Positions 1 to 6,865 of a stretch of DNA of 10,257 bases are shown here, piece by piece; positions within the stretch are counted from its first letter, which is position 1, and the number at the start of each line of letters is the position of its first letter. The notes beneath the pieces were generated by a model. The model saw only the letters and a list, made by a program, of their open reading frames with translations. It did not search any database and had not been told where the DNA came from. The stretch covers positions 1 to 10,257 of the forward strand of contig DLBY01000044.1 of assembly GCA_002480345.1 (NCBI GenBank). The letters run 5' to 3'. The translations under genes and the position numbers were made by a program. Source of the DNA: Phycisphaerales bacterium UBA7812 (GTDB taxonomy: Bacteria > Planctomycetota > Phycisphaerae > Phycisphaerales > UBA1924).

Positions 1-766
<766 letters not shown>

Positions 767-798
767 CGCCGATGGCGGCGAGGCAACGCCGCATTCGA

Positions 799-813
799 TG
801 AGGCGACGCCTCA
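799..813. terminator. Small inverted repeat in the convergent gcvP / sulfotransferase junction
   Basis: TGAGGC and GCCTCA form a perfect 6-bp stem with a 3-nt loop (GAC). The right arm overlaps the sulfotransferase stop codon. A similar GGC-AAC-GCC repeat lies just to the left, near 782-790. There is no clear T-tract on either side, so it may be a weak bidirectional terminator or chance. The 44-bp gap between the two stop codons holds nothing else. Confidence 0.25.
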
Positions 814-2295
814 GATTTCCTCGATCAGCGGTCCCAAGTACTTCTCGTAGTGTTTCCAGCGCTGTTGGCTGCTCGTGTAGATCGGGTTGCGCACTTGGTC
901 GACGCTGGCGGTCTGGACCGTCGCCTTGTTGCGATGGTGGGCCATGCAGGCTTCGTCGAAGGGCAGGCCGACATGGTGGAGCATCGCCTCCACGCGCGGG
1001 CGCGGATCGCCGGTGAGGCTCTCGTAATTGCTCTCGAGGATCTCAACACCAAGGTGCTCGCGCCAGATCTCCATCGCGGCGTGATAAAGACCGATCTGTT
1101 GAGCGATGGTTTTGAGACGGCGGGTCCAGCCCAGACGGGTGCCGAAATTCTGGAAAAAGCAGGACAGACCCGTGTCGCGCGGGTCGCGCGTGCAGTGAAT
1201 GATCGCGGCCCCGGGGAGACTCCTCGCAATCATCGGCAGGAAGTAGTAGTTCTCGGGCATCTTGTCAACGACACGGAGTGTCGGCGGCGCCTTCTTCGAT
1301 TTCCGGTTCCCCCCGAGACGCTGCAGAAGCGTGTCTGTCTCCCGCAGATAGGTCGCCGCGATCTCGTCGAGTCGGTCGCTGGAAAGGTGCTCCGGAAGGA
1401 GGCCCCGGCAGAGGTTGTTCATCCACGGAGATTCGCCGACCGTGGCCGCGTTGGGGTGTGCCGCGATGATTTGCTCGGTGAGCGTTGTTCCCGAGCGAGG
1501 CATGCCGACGACGAAGACCGGGCGGTCCGCCGTCTCGGTGCCCGTCGGGATCGCCGCGATCGCCTCGGGCGTCCACCGCTCGCGGAACTGGTCGGGCGTG
1601 ATCACTTCCGTCTCGGGGAGCATGCGGTTCGCCCGGTCGATGGCGTCAAAGGCCTCGTCGTACCGCTGCGTTTTGTCGTAGAGCGTCCCGAGATCGAAGA
1701 GCGCATCGCGTCGGTGGTTCTCGAGCAAGCTCTCATCGTCCAGAAGACCGGTCAGTTCCCGCTCGGCCTCGTCGAATCGCTTGAACCTGACCAGCAGCTG
1801 AGCCCGCAGGATCGTTGTCTCGGGGTGGGCTCCCATTTTCTCGCGCATCGCGTCGATCCAGTCGAGCGCCTTCTCGCTCTCGCCCAGCGTTCGCAGCAGA
1901 AACGCCTTGAAGCGAACCGCGCGTGCATCCTCCGGCATCGTGTTGAGCACACGCTCGACGACTCGGAGCGAGCCCCGGATGTCACCGGTTTCCTTGTAAG
2001 CAGACGCCAAGCTGAGAAGAGTCTCGGGTTCCTCGAGCCCGAGTTCCGCGGCTCGGCGGAGGTGCAGGATCGCCTTGGGGGTGTTCTGCACGCCGAGATA
2101 GGCGCCGCCCAGCATTTTGTGCAGCATCGGGTCACGCCGGTCGAGGGGCAAAACCTCCTCGAGCAGGCTGGCCGCGAGTTCATGCTGGCCGGCCAGCAGC
2201 AGGGGGGCGACCCGGGTCTTGATCTGGTGGATCTTGATCTGCGCCGGCGTCGGCGCAGCGTCGATCGGTCGGCGAGAACGGTTCTGGCGCGGCAC
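811..2295 (-). CDS. TPR-repeat sulfotransferase family protein
   Basis: Likely a PAPS-dependent sulfotransferase; the acceptor is not predictable. With the GTG start at 2295 the protein is 494 residues. Residues ~25-230 are helical tetratricopeptide-like repeats, with blocks such as LGGAYLGVQNTPKAILHLRR and LASAYKETGDIRGSLRV. Residues ~258-494 are a sulfotransferase domain: the 5'-phosphosulfate loop is FVVGMPRSGTTLTEQII (~261-277), and the 3'-phosphate-binding segment is HCTRDPRDTGLSCFF (~367-381, with Arg370 and Ser378). The frame stays open to a TTG at 2346, but the GTG at 2293-2295 has GGAGG 7 nt upstream, so I prefer it. No signal peptide or membrane segment is seen, so it is probably cytoplasmic. 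It lies 81 nt downstream of the STN-domain gene on the same strand and may be co-transcribed. Such TPR-sulfotransferase fusions are common in marine and planctomycete genomes. Confidence 0.88.
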   Translation of the reverse strand: MPRQNRSRRPIDAAPTPAQIKIHQIKTRVAPLLLAGQHELAASLLEEVLPLDRRDPMLHKMLGGAYLGVQNTPKAILHLRRAAELGLEEPETLLSLASAYKETGDIRGSLRVVERVLNTMPEDARAVRFKAFLLRTLGESEKALDWIDAMREKMGAHPETTILRAQLLVRFKRFDEAERELTGLLDDESLLENHRRDALFDLGTLYDKTQRYDEAFDAIDRANRMLPETEVITPDQFRERWTPEAIAAIPTGTETADRPVFVVGMPRSGTTLTEQIIAAHPNAATVGESPWMNNLCRGLLPEHLSSDRLDEIAATYLRETDTLLQRLGGNRKSKKAPPTLRVVDKMPENYYFLPMIARSLPGAAIIHCTRDPRDTGLSCFFQNFGTRLGWTRRLKTIAQQIGLYHAAMEIWREHLGVEILESNYESLTGDPRPRVEAMLHHVGLPFDEACMAHHRNKATVQTASVDQVRNPIYTSSQQRWKHYEKYLGPLIEEI

Positions 2296-2302
2296 GCGTG
2301 GG

Positions 2303-2307
2303 CCTCC
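2303..2307 (-). promoter_or_regulatory. Shine-Dalgarno sequence that decides the sulfotransferase start
   Basis: GGAGG on the minus strand, 7 nt before the GTG at 2293-2295. It argues against the longer TTG start at 2346. A strong SD here also matters because three other genes in the window lack one. Confidence 0.7.
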
Positions 2308-2376
2308 GGGCGGGGAATCGCAGCGGAGAGAGCGTAGCCGGGTCAATGCGAGACTTCAGCAGGATCGAGCCCCGAC

Positions 2377-3321
2377 TCAGGGGGCCGCTTCGACATCGAG
2401 TTCGTTGGTGAGCACGAAATCGGAGATGTCAAACGAGCCGTCCAGGGTGACATACCGCCTGTTGTCCACATAGCTGACGCGCTGGGCCCGGCCCGGCCAC
2501 CACCGGTAGCCGAAGATCTGCCGATGGATGTAGTCGGGGGCGTTGATGAACAGGTTGCCCCTGAATTCGCGGATCGTTGCGGCCTCACCGCCGTTATCGA
2601 CCCACTGCTCGGGCTCGACCGTTGTGATGATCAGGTCGATGATCTCCTGGACCATCGCGTCGCGGTCGACATCCTGCTGTTGCTGCTGCTGGAGCTGGAA
2701 GGGCGATTGCCCGCCGCCCCCGCCGCCCTGCTGCCCCGCCTGCTGGAACACGGTGTTCAGATCGAACTGCGGCGCGTTGGTGTAATCCGGGATCGTGATC
2801 AGGAGGTCGTTGATGTCGTAGAGCTCAACGCCTTTGCGTCGGTTCAGCCGGCTCTTGGGGCCGAACTCGAAGGTGCCGTACTTGCTGAACTGCCAGGTTG
2901 CCTCTTCGAACGCACCCGACGATGCCGCAGCCTTGTCGAGGACGACTTCGAGCATGCTCAGCGCGCTCATCTTCTTGATGCTCGCGGTGATGGGCGTGTC
3001 CTTGTCGAGGCCCTCGAGATTGCGGTCGTCGATCCAGAGCGGCGTGATGTCCGCCTGGGTGACATCCGCGATGAACTGAACGACATCCTCGAGCCGTTGG
3101 CCGTCCAATTCGACCGAAACGGGCTTCATAAGCCGTGCGAGGGTCTGCTGCTTCATGCGGATGACAACGGGATCCTCATCACTCATTTGAGCAACGGCAG
3201 CGTCAACGCTGGCCGCGAGCGCACCGGCACCAACAACGACCGGCAATCCCCCAGCGGCGAGGGCCAGGCTTCCCGCGAGCAGGCGGGCGGGCAGCGTCGT
3301 GCAGAGCTTCTTATGGCGCAT
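2377..3321 (-). CDS. Secreted STN (secretin/TonB short N-terminal)-like domain protein of unknown function
   Basis: The 314-residue product starts with a basic n-region (MRHKKL) and a long Ala/Gly/Leu/Val-rich hydrophobic stretch to about residue 43, ending near AAVAQ. This looks like a signal peptide. Residues ~68-130 (VSVELDGQRLEDVVQFIADV, then ITPLW and a Leu/Val-rich helix) resemble the STN/AMIN-type fold of secretin N-terminal regions. A central YDINDLLITIPDY segment is followed by low complexity: GGGGGG at ~199-204 and a Q-rich run at ~209-216. After it comes an IIDLIITTVEPEQW block and a short C-terminal part. No secretin barrel is present, so this is not a secretin. This domain order recurs in planctomycete hypothetical proteins. 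The ATG start at 3319-3321 has GGAGG 4 nt upstream; an in-frame TTG at 3357 is unlikely. A periplasmic or envelope role is inferred; the function is unknown. Confidence 0.78.
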   Translation of the reverse strand: MRHKKLCTTLPARLLAGSLALAAGGLPVVVGAGALAASVDAAVAQMSDEDPVVIRMKQQTLARLMKPVSVELDGQRLEDVVQFIADVTQADITPLWIDDRNLEGLDKDTPITASIKKMSALSMLEVVLDKAAASSGAFEEATWQFSKYGTFEFGPKSRLNRRKGVELYDINDLLITIPDYTNAPQFDLNTVFQQAGQQGGGGGGQSPFQLQQQQQQDVDRDAMVQEIIDLIITTVEPEQWVDNGGEAATIREFRGNLFINAPDYIHRQIFGYRWWPGRAQRVSYVDNRRYVTLDGSFDISDFVLTNELDVEAAP

Positions 3322-3342
3322 GGCACCTCCATTTTCGATCCG

Positions 3343-3369
3343 TGCCGGGAGCAACACGAGATCCCGGCA
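3343..3369 (-). promoter_or_regulatory. Stem-loop in the leader of the STN-domain gene
   Basis: TGCCGGGA and TCCCGGCA form a perfect 8-bp GC-rich stem around an 11-nt loop. It lies 21 nt upstream of the ATG. If the promoter called at 3375-3403 is right, the stem begins at about +1 of the mRNA. A 5'-terminal hairpin can protect an mRNA or affect translation. There is no U-tract after it, so it is not an ordinary terminator. Confidence 0.45.
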
Positions 3370-3374
3370 ATTCC

Positions 3375-3403
3375 AGTGTATATCGGCTTACCGCACACTC
3401 CAA
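3375..3403 (-). promoter_or_regulatory. Candidate promoter of the STN-domain gene
   Basis: On the minus strand, TTGGAG (3398-3403) is separated by 17 nt from TACACT (3375-3380), a 4/6 match to the -10 consensus. Predicted transcription begins near 3368. Position and spacing are good; the -35 match is poor. The same TACACT hexamer precedes the ZIP gene. Confidence 0.35.
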
Positions 3404-3484
3404 CCGAGGTTGCGGAAGCCAATCAGAGACCGGGATATCGAAACAGGGGCAGCGTCAGGGCCATGACGGGGGACCGACGGAGAA

Positions 3485-3557
3485 AGCCACCTACTGGACT
3501 CGAACCAGCGACCTAAGCTTTACGAAAGCTTCGCTCTACCAACTGAGCTAAGGTGGC
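3485..3557 (-). tRNA. tRNA-Thr (anticodon CGT)
   Basis: The minus strand folds as a complete 73-nt cloverleaf. The acceptor is GCCACCT pairing with AGGTGGC, the D-arm GCTC/GAGC encloses AGTTGGTA, the anticodon stem AAGCT/AGCTT has loop TTCGTAA, and the T-arm GCTGG/CCAGT encloses TTCGAGT. The anticodon CGT (3522-3524) reads ACG, so the tRNA carries threonine. The discriminator base is U, and the 3' CCA is not encoded (TTT follows). The gene lies between hflX and the STN-domain gene on the same strand. Confidence 0.95.
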
Positions 3558-3559
3558 CA

Positions 3560-3592
3560 TGTCCTGACGGGCCGCTGGGAGGCCCGGGGACA
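3560..3592 (-). other. Hairpin abutting the 5' end of tRNA-Thr
   Basis: On the minus strand TGTCC pairs with GGACA, and inside it CGGGCC pairs with GGCCCG around a 7-nt loop. The two helices are separated by an asymmetric bulge (1 nt against 3). The structure ends 2 nt before the mature tRNA. It may be a leader structure in the pre-tRNA or part of hflX termination; no T-tract follows. Confidence 0.4.
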
Positions 3593-3598
3593 GGGGGT

Positions 3599-3626
3599 AT
3601 TTTCCCACGCCGGGAGCGATTGTCCA
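3599..3626 (-). promoter_or_regulatory. Candidate promoter of tRNA-Thr
   Basis: TGGACA (3621-3626, 5/6 match to the -35 consensus) is followed after 16 nt by GAAAAT (3599-3604, 4/6 match to the -10). Predicted initiation is near 3592, the start of the leader hairpin. It sits in the 94-nt gap after hflX. A possible 6-bp stem (CGCCGG/CCGGCG, 3608-3635) would place the -35 in its loop. Confidence 0.4.
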
Positions 3627-3651
3627 CCTCCGGCGCGTTCTGTTCATGCCG

Positions 3652-5115
3652 TCACAACCCCTCCGGGGCGGGTTTCCACCCCGATCCAGAGGGCTCCTCA
3701 GCCGATTCGCCGATGATCGCGATACGGGCCCCCCCGATTTGCAGCCGCTCGACGAGTTTGGGGCCGATCTCAACGCGGAGCGTTGCGTTGTCACTTTCGT
3801 ATTCCCGATCGATGACCCGGCCGCGGCTCTCCAGCGCGTGGATGGTCTTCGCGTCCCGGAGCGGGATCCGGAGGCTCATCTCGATCGGCTCCCCGTCCAT
3901 TTCCCGCCGGACTCGGGTCACGAGTTCCTCGTGCCCGATTCTTAGCCGACCGTCCTGATCGGTGAGGGCGCAGACCGCGATCGCGCCGGGGTGCCTGGTC
4001 TGCCAGATCAGGCATTCGCGCTGATCATCGAGCAGGTCAGCCTTGTTGAGAAGGAGGACGACGGGAGGGGGCTCGTACGCGTCGACCTGCCCCCCGTTCC
4101 GCTCCGCCGCGTCACGGGCCTTCCGCTCCGCGGCGCGGACCTCATCGAAGAGCTCGTCGAGCGTGCGGCGAACGGTGTCGTAGTGCAGTTCTGCCGCGGG
4201 GTCGGCGACATCGAGCACGAGGAGCAACAGGTCCGCGTGCGTCGCTTCTTCCAGCGTCGCACGGAATGACGCGACGAGATGGTGGGGCAGGTCTCTCACG
4301 AAGCCGACGGTGTCGCTGAGCATCGCGGTGACGCCGCCCTGCCCGTCCCCGGTTTTCAGGTCCCATTCCCGTGTCCGGGTCATCAGTGTTGCGAAAACGC
4401 GGTCGTCGGCGTAGGCGCCGCCCGCCGTCAGGGCATTGAACAGGGTGCTCTTGCCCGCGTTGGTGTAGCCGACCAGCCCGACCGCGAAGTGGTCCGCGTT
4501 CCGAGCCTGGACCTGCCGCCGTTTCCGCGCCTGGATCTGCGAGAGCTCGGTCTGGAGTTGCTTCTTGCGCCGCTGCACGAGCCGGCGGTCGATCTCGAGC
4601 TGTTGCTCGCCGGGCCCGCGGGTACCCACGCCGCCGATCCCCCCCGACCCCACGATCCGTTCGAGGTGGTCCCACATCGCGCGAAGACGGGGGTAGGTGT
4701 ACTCGAGCTGAGCGATCTCGACCTGGAGCTTCGCCTCGTGCGTCGTCGCGCGGCTCGCGAAGATGTCGAGGATCAACTCGGAGCGGTCGAGGACCTTGCG
4801 TTCGGTCGCCCGCTCGATCGCGGCGATCTGCTTGGGGCTCAGCTCATGATCGAAGATGATCGTCTTGGCCTCGACCATCTCGCACAGCCCCCGGAGTTCC
4901 TCGATCTTGCCCGTCCCCATATAGGTCCCCGCGACAGGACGATCGAGACGCTGCTCGATCTCACCGACGATCACCGCGCCGGCTTGGGCCGCGAGTTCAC
5001 GCAATTCGCCGAAGGGGTCGTTCAGGTCGTACCGGTCATCGGGCAAGCGGACCGCTGCGAGAACGGTTCGTTCCGCCGCGACCTTGATGGATTGACGCTC
5101 CGTGGGGGCTGGCAC
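3652..5115 (-). CDS. hflX: GTPase HflX
   Basis: HflX is a ribosome-associated GTPase that splits or rescues stalled ribosomes under stress. The 487-residue product has the HflX N-terminal domain (~24-150, with GTGKIEEL and IIFDHELSPKQ), then the family signature GGVGTRGPGEQQLEIDRR (~161-178) and a basic coiled-coil linker (~178-205). The G domain follows: G1 GYTNAGKST (216-224), G3 DTVGF (268-272) and G4 NKAD (357-360). G2 reads FATLMTRTRE where FATLDPTTR is usual, and G5 reads CALTDQDG rather than the common SAxTGEG; both are mild deviations. A Pro/Glu-containing insert (~332-352) precedes G4. The start is GTG at 5113-5115 with no Shine-Dalgarno sequence, but TATGAT lies 5 nt upstream, which suggests a leaderless transcript. 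It diverges from the ZIP gene across 77 bp. Confidence 0.96.
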   Translation of the reverse strand: MPAPTERQSIKVAAERTVLAAVRLPDDRYDLNDPFGELRELAAQAGAVIVGEIEQRLDRPVAGTYMGTGKIEELRGLCEMVEAKTIIFDHELSPKQIAAIERATERKVLDRSELILDIFASRATTHEAKLQVEIAQLEYTYPRLRAMWDHLERIVGSGGIGGVGTRGPGEQQLEIDRRLVQRRKKQLQTELSQIQARKRRQVQARNADHFAVGLVGYTNAGKSTLFNALTAGGAYADDRVFATLMTRTREWDLKTGDGQGGVTAMLSDTVGFVRDLPHHLVASFRATLEEATHADLLLLVLDVADPAAELHYDTVRRTLDELFDEVRAAERKARDAAERNGGQVDAYEPPPVVLLLNKADLLDDQRECLIWQTRHPGAIAVCALTDQDGRLRIGHEELVTRVRREMDGEPIEMSLRIPLRDAKTIHALESRGRVIDREYESDNATLRVEIGPKLVERLQIGGARIAIIGESAEEPSGSGWKPAPEGL

Positions 5116-5120
5116 GCAGC

Positions 5121-5126
5121 ATCATA
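5121..5126 (-). promoter_or_regulatory. Candidate -10 element of hflX (leaderless arrangement)
   Basis: TATGAT on the minus strand matches the -10 consensus at 5 of 6 positions. It ends 5 nt before the GTG start of hflX, so initiation would fall at or next to the start codon. No good -35 is visible 16-18 nt upstream, and there is no Shine-Dalgarno sequence. Confidence 0.45.
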
Positions 5127-5181
5127 GCCCGAGCACGATCCGGCCCGGGATCCGCTCCTGCCGAGCGGCGGGCACGAAAAC

Positions 5182-5187
5182 TACACT
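5182..5187 (+). promoter_or_regulatory. Candidate -10 element of the ZIP transporter gene (leaderless arrangement)
   Basis: TACACT (4/6 match, keeping the TAnnnT core) ends 5 nt before the GTG at 5193. This is the same spacing as TATGAT before hflX on the opposite strand. A weak -35 (CTGCCG) lies 18 nt upstream. No Shine-Dalgarno sequence precedes the start codon. Confidence 0.4.
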
Positions 5188-5192
5188 CATCG

Positions 5193-5903
5193 GTGCTCGA
5201 AGTCCTTCTGCTGACACTGCTCGCCGGCGCGTCGATCCCCGCGGGCGCCGCGCTCGCGATGATCGAGCGGATCAGGCCGGACTGGCTCGAGGAGGAGTTC
5301 CGGCACAGCGTGATCGCGTTCGGCGGCGGGGTCCTCCTCGCCGCTGTGGCGCTCGTGCTCGTGCCCGACGGAGCGGAGTCGCTCCCGGCGTTGGTCAGCG
5401 TCGCACTCTTCCTGATCGGCGGCGTCGTGTTTCTCGGCATCGACGCGTTGATCAAGCGGTCGCATGGCGCCGCGGGACAGCTTGTCGCGATGCTCGCTGA
5501 CTTCATTCCCGAAGCGATCGCGATGGGCGCGGTCTTCGCAGGCGACCCCTCGCGAGCCCGCCTCCTTGCGTTGCTCATCGCGCTCCAGAATCTGCCCGAG
5601 GGCTTTAACGCCTTCCGGGAGGTTCGGTCGTCATCGAGTATTCCTCCGATGCGACTCCTCGCCATGATGGCGCTGCTCGCTGCCCTCGGTCCAGCAGCGG
5701 GCATCACGGGGCACCTGCTTCTCAACGATCACGAAGCTGTTGTCGGCGGGATCATGCTTGTCGCCGCCGGGGGGATTCTCTTCCTCACCTTCGAGGATAT
5801 CGCGCCGCAGGCCGAACTCGAGAACCGGATCGCGCCACCATTCGGCGCGGTTCTCGGGTTCGCCGCAGGCCTCGCCGGGCACCTGCTGATCGGGGCCTCC
5901 TGA
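5193..5903 (+). CDS. ZIP-family metal transporter with altered metal-site histidines
   Basis: ZIP proteins carry divalent metals such as zinc into the cytoplasm. The 236-residue product is almost all hydrophobic helices, about seven to eight segments, with a short C-terminus. The diagnostic ZIP transmembrane blocks are present but altered. The fourth-helix block reads DFIPEAIAMG (103-112) where HNFPEG is classical; the fifth reads QNLPEGFNA (132-140) where HNIPEG is classical. Asp103 and Gln132 therefore stand in for the two ligand histidines, while both PE pairs are kept. A later FLTFEDIAP segment (198-205) matches the acidic sixth-helix region. I recall similar DFIPEA/QNLPEG proteins annotated as ZIP in other bacteria, so this is probably a subfamily and not a decayed gene; its metal may differ. 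The start is GTG at 5193. It converges on the TauE gene with 42 bp between stops. Confidence 0.85.
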   Translation: MLEVLLLTLLAGASIPAGAALAMIERIRPDWLEEEFRHSVIAFGGGVLLAAVALVLVPDGAESLPALVSVALFLIGGVVFLGIDALIKRSHGAAGQLVAMLADFIPEAIAMGAVFAGDPSRARLLALLIALQNLPEGFNAFREVRSSSSIPPMRLLAMMALLAALGPAAGITGHLLLNDHEAVVGGIMLVAAGGILFLTFEDIAPQAELENRIAPPFGAVLGFAAGLAGHLLIGAS

Positions 5904-5924
5904 TTCTCTCGGCACCCCAGACCA

Positions 5925-5940
5925 GATTCCCCCTCGAATC
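5925..5940. terminator. Weak inverted repeat between the convergent ZIP and TauE genes
   Basis: GATTC and GAATC form a 5-bp stem around CCCCTC in the 42-bp gap between the two stop codons. The stem is short and has no T-tract, so a terminator role is only suggested by its position. Confidence 0.2.
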
Positions 5941-5945
5941 ACGCT

Positions 5946-6794
5946 CTAGGAGTGGCCCTCGATCGCGCTGTGGGGTGGGGTCGCACCGCGATCAAGCAGA
6001 TCGCCGGTTTCCTTGACCAAGACGAACACGGACATGACCACCAGAAAAACCGCGAAGCCGCGCTGCAGGAGCCGCTGGTTCAGTCGCCCCTGGAGCGATC
6101 GCCCGGCAAAGGAACCAAGGGTCCCGACGATCATGAACAGGAGCATGGTTCCCCATGCGGGTGTGGCGCCGATCATCTCGTAGTCATGGGAATACCGGGC
6201 GAATCCCACTCCGGCGTTCATCGTAATGATGACCAGGCTCGTCGCGACGGCGTGACGCATCTGGAGTCGGCCCAGCAGGACAAGTGCCGGCACGATTAGG
6301 AACCCTCCCCCGACGCCCACAAATCCGGTCATAACGCCCACCGCGGCACCGTAGAACAGGGTGAGTAGAGCCGAAGGCGGCCCCTCGTCATTCGTATCGT
6401 CGCTGACCTGTGCATTTTCGACCGCGCCCACGCGGAGCGCGCGTGTCCGTCTCCACATTGCAAACGCGGCCCCACCCATGACCAGGGAGAAAACGAGCAA
6501 CTGCACCGAACCCGGGACAGAGCCGGAGATGAATGCTCCGAATGCGGTTCCCAGCATCCCCGGCACCCCAAACAGAAAGGCGAGGCGCCAGTTCACCAAC
6601 CGCTCAAACGCGTAGGGGAGGCTCCCGACCATCGCGATCACGCCGACGATCCCGAGAGACTCTCCGATCGCCACCTTCTCGGGGTGATGCAGGAGGTACA
6701 CGAGAATCGGAACCGTCAGGATGGAGCCGCCGGAGCCGAAGAGCCCGAGCGAGATCCCGACAGCGAGTGCGCCGGCTACGGCGTAGAGGATCAT
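5946..6794 (-). CDS. TauE/SafE-family (TSUP) anion permease, probable sulfite or sulfur-oxyanion exporter
   Basis: TSUP permeases move sulfite, sulfoacetate or related anions across the inner membrane. The 282-residue product has about eight hydrophobic segments in two related halves. Each half carries the glycine-rich family motif: GLFGSGGSILTVP (17-29) and GFVGVGGGFLIVPALVLLG (157-175). A charged cytoplasmic loop (~115-140, with MWRRTRALR and SDDTNDEG) joins the halves. The ATG start at 6794 has CGGAG 7 nt upstream; the stop is TAG. It lies 71 nt downstream of the persulfide dioxygenase-rhodanese gene on the same strand, so the two probably form one operon. This pairing is known from cst-type sulfide detoxification loci, so sulfite export is the likeliest role. 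The substrate is inferred from context only. Confidence 0.9.
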   Translation of the reverse strand: MILYAVAGALAVGISLGLFGSGGSILTVPILVYLLHHPEKVAIGESLGIVGVIAMVGSLPYAFERLVNWRLAFLFGVPGMLGTAFGAFISGSVPGSVQLLVFSLVMGGAAFAMWRRTRALRVGAVENAQVSDDTNDEGPPSALLTLFYGAAVGVMTGFVGVGGGFLIVPALVLLGRLQMRHAVATSLVIITMNAGVGFARYSHDYEMIGATPAWGTMLLFMIVGTLGSFAGRSLQGRLNQRLLQRGFAVFLVVMSVFVLVKETGDLLDRGATPPHSAIEGHS

Positions 6795-6865
6795 GTGCGA
6801 ACTCCGCGGATCGCTTCCGGCGAAGCAGGCCGAAGGCGTTGGATCGGAGACGCCATCAACGCGTC

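Noticed and set aside
850..2337. 495-codon open frame antisense to the sulfotransferase
   Set aside because: It is the mirror frame of a GC-rich gene. Its translation shows no family motif, while the opposite strand has clear TPR and PAPS-binding motifs.
2524..3516. 330-codon open frame antisense to the STN-domain gene, running into the tRNA
   Set aside because: It has no recognisable domain, and the opposite strand has a signal peptide and a good ribosome binding site. It also crosses the tRNA gene.
3485..3557. Attachment site or integrated element at tRNA-Thr
   Set aside because: No integrase gene, no direct repeat of the tRNA 3' end elsewhere in the window, and the neighbours are housekeeping genes.
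4279..5127. 282-codon open frame antisense to hflX
   Set aside because: Shadow of hflX, which is unmistakable on the other strand.
5904..5945. Strong bidirectional terminator between the ZIP and TauE genes
   Set aside because: Only a 5-bp stem without a T-tract is present. It is listed at low confidence.
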